64,000 bases of DNA from Chaetoceros tenuissimus. Lineage: Eukaryota; Bacillariophyta; Thalassiosirophyceae; Chaetocerotales; Chaetocerotaceae. Shown piece after piece: positions 42,761-53,900 of this stretch. The first letter of the stretch is position 1. Each line of letters begins with the position of its first letter. The position numbers and the translations under genes are program-made. The DNA is taken from the NCBI GenBank assembly GCA_021927905.1, contig BLLK01000045.1, positions 1-64,000 on the forward strand. The letters run 5' to 3'. The notes under the pieces are model-generated. The model saw nothing but the letters and a program-made list of their open reading frames with translations, was not told where the DNA came from and made no database searches.

Positions 42761-43128
42761 GTGTGTTTATAAACGAATGCGATGTTTGAATATAGAAGGA
42801 CAGATAAAATGAGTTTTGTATGAAAAATAAGTTAAAGTGGAAAAGATCCAAAAATGAGAGTTGTTCGAAGAACACAGAACTATGTCATCGGAAAATGACG
42901 TCATAACCATTCCCCAGACAGAAATAGAGTATCCGAATCCTCTTATGGGTCATTGTCCCGAGTAGATTCTCCGATCATCGTGAGGTGAAATAAGGTGAAA
43001 GATGAAAGATGAAAGTGTTCTATTGTGCCATATTTAATTTGTTGCAATTACTACAGTTTCAACATTTGATATTTCGATCCAAACATAGTGTTTATCTTAT
43101 ACTTGAGAACATATTACAATAGTGAACG
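42761..43128. other. divergent intergenic region with TGACGTCA
   Basis: Both flanking genes start here. The only clear element is ATGACGTCAT at 42895-42904. A GATGAAAGATGAAAG direct repeat lies near 43000-43014. Confidence 0.5.
42895..42904. promoter_or_regulatory. ATGACGTCAT palindrome between divergent genes
   Basis: A perfect 10-bp CRE-type palindrome lies 135 bp from one start codon and 225 bp from the other. It could serve both genes through a bZIP factor; this is inference from the consensus. Confidence 0.4.
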
Positions 43129-44648
43129 ATGGATGGGTACGAAAAGCGCTCACTTCAGCGAGGGCTGATGTCGGATATACATCATTCTTCGACACGAAAT
43201 GAATCCAAACAAGAACAACACCAAACTTTCAATATGGAGTTTCCAATGCCTGAACCACCAAAACCAAATTTCTCATCCACAATATATACTGCTTCAGAAT
43301 TACTGTTTAATAATCATTATACCTATGGCAATCGGGGGTTCAACAATGACTTCATGACCACCTCCTCAGGATTGGTGTTTCGAAGTGCTGATTCTACAAA
43401 TCGTGCAATGAGAGAGATTGAAAATAAGCAAAAGGAGGCGAGGATAAAGAAAAAGGCTGCATTACTAGCAATGAGTTTAGTGGTTGTGGCAGTACTACTA
43501 TTGAACATGACACGAACAGAGGAAGCGTTTTTAAGGAATACTCAGGATGAAGAAGGAAAAGGTACTAAAGAAGTGTCAAAAGAAAGCCAATTGGCAAGTC
43601 AAATTCAAGCTTTAGAATTAAATGAATCAGAACCGCCACCCGAAGAAGAGGTTATTGAAGATGGTAAAGAATATCTACAGCCGTTTCGTTATTTTGCAGA
43701 TACTACAACTGCTCGTAGACAAAGCGATTCGAACTTCTTTTTTCACATTCCTCGGTCTGGTGGATCAGCCATCAAGGAAATTGCTGGTAAATGCTTAGGT
43801 AAAACATTAGCAGCTGAAGTAGGAGTAAGAGATGGTCATCAAGAAGATATATTACTTCAGAAAGTTGAAATAGACGGAGCTAGTTACGTCAATGTCGATA
43901 CCACTAGTATTGATGGACTTCACAGAGCAGCCAATCTCGGTCTTGCAGCGTCAGGTTTATCGGATATGATTGCCAGTAGTTACTTTGAGGAAGTTGGAAT
44001 GCTTTTTGATCTAGGGCACAAGGGGAGGGCATTTACAATTTTTAGACATCCCATTGAACGAGCTGTGAGTCACTATTGGTTCGCCACACGATCCGATAAG
44101 GCCTACATCGATCCTTCAGTTTCAATTGAGGATTACGTAAGTTATTTTCTTAGCATCATCTGTCTACTAGTCTTTCATTTACCACACTTACATTTCCTTC
44201 TTAATAGGCGCAAGGTCAAGGTATTGAAAACAATTGGGTTGTAAGATTTATCACTGGTAAAATGGAGGGAGAAATCACAAAAGAGCATCTTGAAATGGCG
44301 AAGGAAATATTGCGTCGCAAGTTTTTGGTTGGATTCCTAGATGACGGTGAAGAAACAATATACAGAGTTATGAAGTACTATGACTGGGCGTTTGATAATG
44401 ACGAAACTAAAAGAATGCAGCAGGAAGACTGTATCAGAGATTTACTGAAAGATAGAACAAATGTGAATGATGTAGAATACGAATTACCTGAAAGAGGATC
44501 TCAGGCAAATGCTTTGATCAAATGGCAAACGCAGTTTGATATAAAGCTGTATGAATACGCAAAGGAAGTCTTTGATGAACAAACCAAAGACTTCGGCAGT
44601 AAAGCACGCAAAAAGATACTTCGAAAGAAAAAGAAAGAGGGCAAGTAG
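43129..44648 (+). CDS. Type II membrane sulfotransferase-like protein
   Basis: Two exons, 43129-44136 and 44208-44648 (phase 0, GTAAGT donor, TTAATAG acceptor), give 482 residues. A cytosolic N-terminus of about 105 residues precedes one membrane anchor (ALLAMSLVVVAVLLLNM, about 110-127), then a charged stem with a coiled stretch, then a catalytic part: FFHIPRSGGSAIK near 204 resembles the 5'-phosphosulfate loop of PAPS-dependent sulfotransferases, and FRHPIERAVSHYW near 304 the 3'-phosphate-binding strand-helix. This suggests a Golgi enzyme sulfating a glycan or protein. A very basic C-terminus (KKILRKKKKEGK) ends the protein. Acceptor substrate unknown. Confidence 0.8.
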
Positions 44649-44779
44649 ACTGCCTTCTTATTTTCAGACTGTAAGGATTATGCAGCCATTTTATCATAGA
44701 AATTTTACCATTATGATAAATTCATTGTAACGTTATCTTATTTGTACCTTAGTAGTATCCGATTTTGTTATATTTGTCT

Positions 44780-47369
44780 TCAATATAGGCTATCTGAATC
44801 ATCGGAACTAGCGGTGTAGCCAGCTTCTTCAATAAGCAAAGCAACAAAGTCATGTTCTCCTTTCCCGAATCTGAAAAGAGTGGAAAAATACAGTGAAAAT
44901 GAGAATATCATTTTTGCAAAATATGATCTCCCGATTAGAGATCCTAAAATTTCTACTCACCCGTAACTAAACCCATAGACATGAGCATGTCGTTTGATTG
45001 GATCATATGTTATACGCCCGCCACCACAAACAATCGTATCATATCCATTTTCATTCAATTCTCGAACTAATTCACGAGCCACATCTGCGTGATAGGGACC
45101 ACCGCAATCTGCTGGCGATGCACTTTTTACAAACCAATCGGGCTTCTCCAAGGTTGGTGATGATGCTTTGATTATCACATATTTATTTGCCCCTGCTGAT
45201 AATTGTACCTTTTCAATTTTACATTTAACCTCCTTTTGAGATACACGAGATCTATTTTCCACTGCTTCGGAAGCTTGCATTGTACTCGCGTCTTTTAAAT
45301 CGGCTTCGCTTGTTGTAACAGGACTTGAATCTTTGTATTTGTCTAGAAAAGGTGTCCACCACGAGTTCTCTAATCGAAACTTATTCACCCTGTTTGATCG
45401 CTGTTTTGGATTAGTTTAAAGCTTGTAGATAACACAAAATTCAATACATATTCAATTCACTTACTGTAGCAATTTCTTTGCCTTTTGCATTAATAGTGTA
45501 GTCAGGATCTAAGAATTGCAATTCGCCTTTTTAAATAGCACTTGTAAGATAAGAATTACGAGTATAATTGGAAAAATGATATGACAAAGACAAAAGATTA
45601 GTTGAAACTTACAACATTGCAATGCCAGTTGCTCCGAATCCAAGTATCCATCAGTGTGGCCTTTTCGAAGTGATGGTATTGTTTTCTGTATTTGATCGGT
45701 TGTTAGGATTGCTCCTCCATACATTGCATCTCCACATAGAGGAAACCCTAGTTCGGATAATTGACCTCTAATTTGATGTGCTAAATCGAGATTTAGAATG
45801 CTATCACACAATTAATATTTTCATATAGTGTTTGCAACGTACCTCTACCGGTCATCAACTCAACCTCGACCTCCACTAATGCTTTACATTCAATTGGCTT
45901 CATGTCTGATTGGAAATAATCATGGGGTCAGTATAGAATACTATTAGATGATACATTTTTAAAATAATACTCACCTTTATCACCCCAAAGTGCTTCGGCT
46001 AGTTCGTCACTGACAGGAATGACTTCACCAACCTTTGCAATCTTCATAAGACATTCTAACCATCCTTCATTTGGAACTTTTGAATATACCTTTGGGGCTC
46101 TCTTATCAGGTTTCAAGAAGTGACGGACAGTTTCTTGAGTTTCTTGAAAGTATCGCAACTTTTTTATCTCATCAAGTACAGAGGTAGATTTCTCTTTCAA
46201 AGATTTCTTAGCGATACTTTCACAAACGAAGATAATATAAAGAAGAATATTTACGTACCTCCTTCAACACTTGACATCTCGGGTTGAACACATAGTAGAC
46301 ATCTATACCTCTTTTGTATTTGACCCAACTTTGCTTTTGCCACTCCGGTAATCTCTGTATTCAAGTGAGCATCAGTTTTTGTCCTCAACATCTTTGCAAA
46401 GTATGCAGCGAAACTTTTCTTGGTTGCAACTACAAAAATCCCAGAAGTATTTTGATCTAATCTTTGAGGAGGGACAACGTAAATGAGGGGGTCTTCTTTT
46501 CTCGTCTTCTGCCCCTGCCTCTGCTCCATTTTGTTATACATTTTTGTGTTGTTTCCAGCTTTCTCTAGTATCTCATTTCTATTTTGTTTAATTATGGCTC
46601 TGCCTATAGCGGCAGGTACATTCTCAATGCAGTTATCCACAGTAGAATGAACAGGAACTCCAGCTGGTTTGGAAATGATGATGTATCCATCATTCTCGGC
46701 TATGATAACACCACGCTTTCCGTCTTCGCTTACTTCGTCGTCAATAGATTTAGACCAATCAAATTCACTAACTTTTGGGAATCTCCTGGGTTCATGATGC
46801 ACACGTAGATAATCACCCTCGTTCAAAGTGCTAGTAAGATTTTTCACTTCGAGTCGGACTGGCTTCAAACCTAGAGCTGGGTCTCTCGGCGCTGTTGCAG
46901 GTAAATACCATATACTCCCTATTGCCAACAAATCAGCTGGTGATGATCTACCTAGAGGGAAATTCGAAGGATCATGTCTGAACATCATATCTACTTTTGA
47001 AAGCAATACATCAGAGTCATCCTTCAAAGATTGTTGTGTTCTGTCTATATCTTCATCGAACTCTGCAGGAAGAACAGACTTGATCGCATCTTCAACAGTA
47101 ATATTATTCTTTGACGAGATAAAATGTGTAACAAATTCAGATGTACTCCGCGATGAACCGAACCAACTCTTCATCTCCTCTTTATACTTTTCCTGATCAG
47201 CTTTTTTATTCTCATCTTGGTTGGCATGCACCGAGGCTAACCTTCTGAATGACGCATTTGTAGAAGCTGCTCTCCATAGGGGTATCGTCGTGAAGCAGTT
47301 GATCCGTCTACTAGCTATGAACATTGTGAAAATAAAGATTGCTGATCTCCTGAGTAATAACTTAGTCAT
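44780..47369 (-). CDS. RluA-type pseudouridine synthase fused to Janus/PHPT1 domain
   Basis: Seven exons, 47369-46259, 46193-45975, 45905-45843, 45780-45613, 45526-45465, 45400-44961 and 44870-44780, join in phase to 717 residues. A signal/transit-like N-terminus is followed by a pseudouridine synthase domain: IIISKPAGVPVHS, PQRLD305QNTSGIF with the catalytic Asp, KRYRCLL, LMTGRAHQIRGQLSELGFPLCGDAMYGG and LQFLDP. After FRLENSWWTPFL and a polar linker comes a second domain, NKYVIIKA, YH645ADVARELV, CGGGRITYD and HAHVYGFSYGFG, the layout of PHPT1/Janus proteins; H645 matches the active-site His of human PHPT1. No stop, start or promoter-sized gap separates the two. The splicing model is mine; a split into two genes would need an exon boundary I do not see. 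Confidence 0.82.
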
Positions 47370-47906
47370 AACTCTAATATAATAGTAGATGTATTTCTAT
47401 TCTGGTATGAAACTTTTTGATTCTAATCTGTGTCCAACGTTCATCACCTTTAACCATCAACAAATAAACCATAAACATCATCTTCATGTTCATGCAAAGA
47501 ATGAGTGGTCTGGAGCTAAATGGGAGTCATTCATTAGTTCTCATTCATAATAGGACTTTAGCTTTCTAATGACTTTTGGATGACCAAAAACCAAAAACAA
47601 TAAATAAAAATATCGATGAAATTTTTGGTCCCTGTTCCTATCTGAATTCAATGTGTTTGTGATGAATGAAGTTAATACAGTTTTTACGATAGATAAAAAA
47701 ATATGAATGAGTACAATATCAACGTACACTAAAAATAAGACATTATGGTCTGATTTGGTTATTTTTATACAATACAGTAGTGTCGTGAATTACATAACAT
47801 TTGTATATAGTATATACAATATAAGCTGCAATTAACAAATTACATTGGGCATAATCTGCAGTTCCATCATCATATTATGAAATGCGATGGTAGCTTTATC
47901 ATGTAA
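47370..47906. other. intergenic, no gene seen
   Basis: A very A+T-rich gap between two minus-strand genes. The 62-codon frame at 47541-47729 is composition-driven. I see no other structure. Confidence 0.5.
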
Positions 47907-48404
47907 TCAGATAAGCTCTAATGAACGCCTAGGGCAAGCCACAAATAGTGGGTCTTTGTATGGAGATATTTTCGATGGCACCATCATGTGTTCATTTTGT
48001 GGATTACTGATTTCATGTGGGGTGGGCAAATCATCAAAGCTAACTCCATTGACTTTTAACTCGAATTGCTTTTTCCCTTTGTTTTTATTTTGAGGCAAAG
48101 TAAAGGAAGAAGAGTATGCTGTCAAGGTAAACACCATTCCTTTATATTTCCAGGCGACATTAAGCTTGCTCTGTCTATCCATGGAGTAGAAAACTTCTTT
48201 CTTGCCAATGAAAACTTGTTTTTTACCACTTGCAAGACTCCAATTCATTTTGATTGTATATGATTTTCCCTTGCTTCCATCGTGATTTATTCCTCCCACT
48301 CCAATAATCCACGAAGCACATTTTTTCGAGGCGAGGAGTTTCTTCCCTTCACTGCTAACCTGTGAATCAATCTTGTATATCTGGCTATCGTAAGTTTCAA
48401 TCAT
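47907..48404 (-). CDS. FAIM1-like small beta protein (tentative)
   Basis: The 165-residue frame starts at the first ATG (48404). The central pattern, W-I-I-x-GGINHDGSKGKSYTIKMNWS, then SGKKQVFIGKKEVFYS, a buried W (VAWKYKGMVFTLTA), and FELKVNGVSFDDLP, resembles the FAIM1 fold: DG-x-x-H, GKR-x-I-x-x-DGKE, W, and a final V-DG-x-x-F. FAIM1 is a conserved all-beta protein linked to protection from protein aggregation and cell death in animals. I recall comparable diatom proteins, but the match is by eye. No targeting signal is seen. The C-terminal 25 residues lie outside the pattern. Confidence 0.6.
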   Translation of the reverse strand: MIETYDSQIYKIDSQVSSEGKKLLASKKCASWIIGVGGINHDGSKGKSYTIKMNWSLASGKKQVFIGKKEVFYSMDRQSKLNVAWKYKGMVFTLTAYSSSFTLPQNKNKGKKQFELKVNGVSFDDLPTPHEISNPQNEHMMVPSKISPYKDPLFVACPRRSLELI

Positions 48405-48965
48405 GTTCGAAATATTGTACAATGAAATGAGTTTCTTTCCTGGATTGGAATGTTATGAGCTGAACGAAGAAGTAATGACTACCAACTAAGCTGGTTCTCT
48501 ATTTTATGTGCGTGATTTCCAAAGAAAATTCACGAGACATTTATCTAATTTAGCTTTTGGTTTGAAGTTGAACGGATGTCAATGAATTTATTAGTATAAA
48601 AAACCCGTTCACCTTCCATTCAACGCTCTCCCAGCAATGCCACTGAAATTGTGAAGAACAAAAATGAGAAAAGAGGTCATGAACTGATCGTAAACTTGAT
48701 CGCCCACATCCTTGAAAGGGCGGCGTCGTAGCAGTAGTAGTAGTAGTAGTAGTATTAGTGAGGTCCGCATGGATGTGATTCTTCATACTTTCAATTCTTC
48801 GACAAACATTACATCAGAGAAAAGATTTCCATAAATATAACAAATAAAAATGTACATGATATTGCTTATTCAGAATTAGAGATACTTTGCTTTATCAAGT
48901 TTTAAAGATACCAATTATAATACATGTAACTTCGACTCTACGTATAAAAGTGCAAGCGTACAAGC
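48405..48965. other. intergenic region with AGT/GTA microsatellite
   Basis: A gap between minus-strand genes. A trinucleotide (AGT)n run at about 48733-48754 is the only feature. A 78-codon frame over it (48550-48786) is repeat-derived. Confidence 0.55.
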
Positions 48966-50575
48966 TTACTCTTCGTATTCCTCGTCGTCATCATCATCGT
49001 CGTCGTCATCGTGATCGTAATTAACTACTCGGACAAACCTATGCGCTCTGAGCCATGCTAATCTCCTCTGTTCCTCTCTTTCTCGCAGAGCCCTTGCTAC
49101 TCTTTCTTCATCGTCAGATTCCATGTCATCGTAGTAAAAGAATTGAAAGCGACTTGATCCACGGTGATCATCATAGCCATCATCAGGCTCGCTATCACTA
49201 TCACTATCTTCAGCAAAGTCTGAGTCATATGAAGATACTTCTTCAACTTCTTCAACTTCTTGCATGATGGCATCAGCATCGTCATCGTCATCTTCTACTT
49301 CATTAGAGTCTACATCGTCACTTATGTTAACAGCATGTTCCTCATCCTCACTATCGTCGACATTACCCTGTTCTTCTTCGTTTTCATTTGCAGGTCCATT
49401 CTCTTCACTCACATTTTCTTCCTCGGCCCTTGCTGCTTCTTCAATTTCCCTCAACCTTTTCTTATGCGAACGGAGATTATTGAAGTCATCATTGACCCAA
49501 TCCCATTTACACATGTTCAAGATGTAATAGATACAATCATCAGGAAGCTTAGCAAAAGGACTACCTCTTCTTCTCTGCATCATGAAAAGTATTCTTGCAA
49601 GATGACGAAACTTGTCACCAAAACTCAATTGCTGCGATGGGTTCCATAATTTATAAATAACTCCATATGAAACTTTGCCAACAAATTCTCGATTATCGCG
49701 CCACGGATTACCCCATCCCCAAATAGGTCTCTTCCCAAACACTTTGGTAGAAACATGAGCTCTTCCAGGCAAAACACTCAAAAAATTGTCATCGTGAGTT
49801 TTTGTACTTCTTTGATTATCATATACAATTGCTTGATCACTGTCCATTGTACTGTGAATGTATATTGCACGAATCTCACCAGGCTTGAGAATAATAGGAT
49901 TCGATTCGAAACTAAGTTCACAGTAAGAGCGAAAGGAGGGACTATCGAATTGAAAATAAAGATGTTAGAACTAATATGTTTGATTAAATAATGGGATCAG
50001 AATCTACATCAGTTCGAATAACTTACCGATGTGACTTTTCATAAATCTTTTTCCAGTGATTTTCTTTCATGGCGATTGCTCCCATTTTCACATTCGAATC
50101 ATCTCCTCTTCCATTAACATTGTGGCGGATATACTGCAATTGTCTACCTGATCGAGTACCATCACCTGAAACATCATGATCTTCCTCATTCTTGGTAACC
50201 CAAACAGTCAAATCTCCAAGTGCTCCCCGTACAGATACACTCTTTATAACAATCCTTTTACAAAACCAGAAACATTAGTTTCAGCTTAGAATATGCATTC
50301 TTATGTCTTCTATATTGAATCTTCGTCTTCTTACCTATCCACTGGGAGAATAGTCTTGGCTTGAATGGGAAAGGCAATGCCACAAAATGTATGATCTTCG
50401 CTATCTTTTGTTCATAGCATTATAGGAAAAAGATATCACATATGTTAGTTTCAAGTCAATACATGCAATCTTTTGAATTCCTTTTATTGCATTCTATTCT
50501 CTTACCTGGGGTATCAATCACAACATCTTCATTGATCACATGAGTAGCGATCTTTGGTCTATTCATAGAAGCCAT
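48966..50575 (-). CDS. Diatom-type protein of unknown function with acidic tail
   Basis: Four exons, 50575-50506, 50404-50335, 50254-50027 and 49941-48966, join in phase to 447 residues; introns are 101, 80 and 85 nt. The fold begins FCGIAFPIQAKTILPVDRIVIKS-like strands, continues through LTVWVTKNE, HWKKIYEKSHR, NPIILKPGEIRAIYIHS, a Trp/Gly-rich stretch (PIWGWGNPW, VSYGVIYKLWNP) and LPDDCIYYILNMCKWDW, which I associate with a repeated family in diatom genomes whose function is not known. The last 150 residues are very acidic (runs of Asp/Glu) and end in a poly-Asp block. The LPDD-x-x-x-x-I-L segment vaguely recalls an F-box, but I do not claim one. Confidence 0.8.
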
Positions 50576-50986
50576 CTTGATGTCTCTGTAAGCTGCAACC
50601 TTGATGTAAGATAAGTAAGTTAATCAATGGGTAGGGTGCTTAATAGTGCAATGGAATTTCCTTATTAACGTTGACACAATAAGTATCTATTTGAATTCAA
50701 TCAATGTTCTTTGTTCTGTGAAGAAGATGGATGAGAGAAAGATCCCTCTGGCGTCATCATCGCATCATTCCTCAAAATTGAAAGGATACTCTAGTTTCCT
50801 TGACTGATTAATGACGTCATAGAGAGCTGTAGACACCTATCAATTTTTAAAAATCAGTCGACATTGGACTTTTACTTCAAGCTATGCAAGCGAGCTATGC
50901 AAAGTATGAAAACCATAGATTGACTCTAGTCTACTATAAAAATTACAATACTGTAGACTTACCAGAAGTCTACTATACAAATTGCA
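50576..50986. other. divergent intergenic region with TGACGTCA
   Basis: Both flanking genes start here. Apart from the palindrome at 50811-50820, a GTCTACTATA motif recurs as GTCTACTATAAAAATTACAAT- and GTCTACTATACAAATTGCAAT-type copies at about 50930 and 50970. Confidence 0.5.
50811..50820. promoter_or_regulatory. ATGACGTCAT palindrome between divergent genes
   Basis: A perfect 10-bp CRE/bZIP palindrome identical to the one at 42895-42904. It sits 235 bp from the acidic-protein start and 167 bp from the RAB3GAP1 start. A shared regulatory role is inferred. Confidence 0.4.
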
Positions 50987-53900
50987 ATGGGTATTTCAGA
51001 TGAGTATATAGATTATAGTTGCTCTACACCACTCGAGCGGCTATCGAGAGATGTAGAGACTATGCTTAGGTCTTGGTATATAATTGAAGGATCAGATAGA
51101 CATGTGAGCTTTCATGATAGTGATCGCAAACCAAATGTTCAAATGTCTAATCCCTCAGCTACAAAAAAGTTTGCCCCTCCATCAGTATCAAAGAATGGTC
51201 ATTCATATGCAACTCCAGTAAAGGAATACAATAGAGAGAGGCTACTCACTCCTTCTAGGTCTTCCAATAATAAAAGACGTACTGATAATGACGAGACATT
51301 TATGGGAGCAACGGCAGAAGCAAATGTAGCTAGTAGCAGTGATAAGAATACTTCTCCATCTTTATTCTCGCCATCATCACCCATGAGAAAAATGGTTTTG
51401 ACTGGGAATTCAAATGATGATAAAAAATACAATTCACCAGACAGACTCAATACTAGCCTGGATACAAGTATAGATGATTTGGTTGATTCAACTGCATCGG
51501 CGGCACTGAAAGCATTCCATACGCCACCAAGAACTAGAAAAGACTTGTATATTCTTGAAGAGGAAACCAAAAGATCAGATATTCAACTCATCCGTTCAGG
51601 AAAAATTACCTTTGCAACTTTGACTCATGATTATGAAAGAATGGAAATAGAATTAGACTTGTGTCTTTGGGACGGGCCACCAGCACCAGAATTCTATGCA
51701 ATGGATGCAACCAGTAATACTCCATCTGACGGTCCAAGCAAAACGAATTCACAGCGATTGCCATTATCATTGATTGCGAATGCAAATGATCCCTTTCCAT
51801 CCATTAACATATTGAATAATCTTTCATCACTTTTTGGAATCGGGCAGCATCTGACGCTTTCACCGTCCGATCCTAGCGCAGTAGAATCTTTATTGCATTC
51901 AACTATGCAAGCTCTGAGTGATGCAAATCATCCATCTCGCAAAGAAACTGGATTGGGATTCATTAGTACAATTGCAGCTTCAAGACGAACAGCTATGGAT
52001 CAAGTAGCATTACAATCAGCAGCATTGAAATCTTTAAGCCATCAATTACAAATGGCTCTCAATACTGCCATCACAAATTGTGATTCTCGAATACCTTCGT
52101 TCGGGATATGGGGAGTGTATAAACCACACGTAAGACTTAATAAAGTGGAAGGGCAGAATGATACTCTCACTCAAAGCGTAATGGAAGTACCAGCATGGAT
52201 GAATAGTGGCAATTTGTTTGACTTAGCCGCAGATGAAAGCATTTGTTGTTCGTTTCGAAAGCATATTGAAGAAATGATGGATGAAAGTGAAAGCGAAGAT
52301 GACGATGATGTTTCAATTGGCGGTCAAAGCTATCGGTCTAATCCTCGATCCCCTTCTCGTCATCGAGAGCGTAGGACTCCTTCTCGTCTTACATCAAATT
52401 TGTCGCTAATGCAAAGGAGAAGAGCGAACAATGACACTTCATCTACGAAGAAAAGACTTCTTCTTCCTGCGTTTATAACTGGAAAGTGTCATGCTGGATC
52501 TTCTTGTTTTGCAACAGGAGCTGAATTTGCTATTCATGTTGTTCCTCCTGGTGTTGAATATCCAATTCACTGCACAACACTAAATACACTAGGCAACCTT
52601 TTATCGCAGCAAAGTAAAGAAGGAACCAGGAAAAGAGCGAAGCGAGGTAGGAGGCAGAAAACAAATAGGATACAGCAAATCAATCCCAATGACTTGGATG
52701 GTGATGAAGGAAAGGTATTTGTGTCTGGTGCAAGACACAAATATACTTGGAGTAAAATATTTCAATACAACCAAAATTTCATTCCAAGACAGGAAGAACT
52801 GCTACTTGCATCCCCCTCTTCACCACGTAGTAAACTTCGTTGGGATGACTTGAATATTATGACTTACGACTTAAATTGGCGGCGATCTGCAAACTCTATC
52901 CTTGAGAACGGTGATGGGAGTTTGACACTGAAGCAATATCAAGATGCATGCAAGGCACGAGCACTATTATTGTTATACCGGGCTTCTCTCACAGCAAAAA
53001 CAAATAAAGCAAAGAGAACGATGGCGGAAAACAGAAGTTTGGAATGTCTTTTTGGACCGACGACTGACCCTTTGTTATTATTGAATATAACATGCAGTTG
53101 GACTAGCAAAGAGAAACCTTCATCTCCGAAAAGGACCCCAGGACTTACGAAAGAAGTGATACCGCTTCTTGCTCTACCCTTGAGGATACGATCAAATAAT
53201 ACCATGACATCACAGGATATATTAGAAATGGAGAACTCTTTACTCTCATCTATATTCAATCCTCTGACAGCCCCAGATTTCAAAGTCAGCGTAATGTTTG
53301 ATCCAGACGTGGCTTGTACAACACTTAGTGCTTCGAATAGATGTCTTTTGGCTTCGCTCATCCGCACATGTACTCTAGACCAATCTTATTTGCTAGGTCA
53401 TATGACAAAGCCAAACATTTTGGACGAGCTTCATCATCGGGAAGAGCTAAATGAAATTGCAGAAGAGATCATGAATGAATCTCACATATCCACTCTCACA
53501 AGGAACCTTGTTCATGCCGTTGATTGGAATGGAATGGCGACACTACTCGAAATGGATGAAAGTGTCAACAGGAACAGGATGCGTGACATTGTTGAAAACG
53601 TTTTTACAATTTGTTCAAACAATGATAACTTCCCTAGCCCGCCGGTCGAAATGTTCACATCTATGTCTAGTGACAACAATGAAATCGACTGTCCATTTAG
53701 ATCACATTTAAATAAGGCTAGCAAACCGGGTAGACTTTTGTCCGTTCTATTTACAAGTATGAGTTCCTTGCAAACTCCATCCGCAATGGCTTCTTTGTGG
53801 CTTGACTTTATCTCAGAACTCCGGTTGAAATGGGAAAAAAGGGAGAGCATTCCAAATACTGGATTAATACCAGGTCTTGACAAAGCGAAGAAACAGGAAA

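Noticed and set aside
48733-48754. CRISPR-like or functional repeat
   Set aside because: It is a simple AGT trinucleotide microsatellite without spacers.
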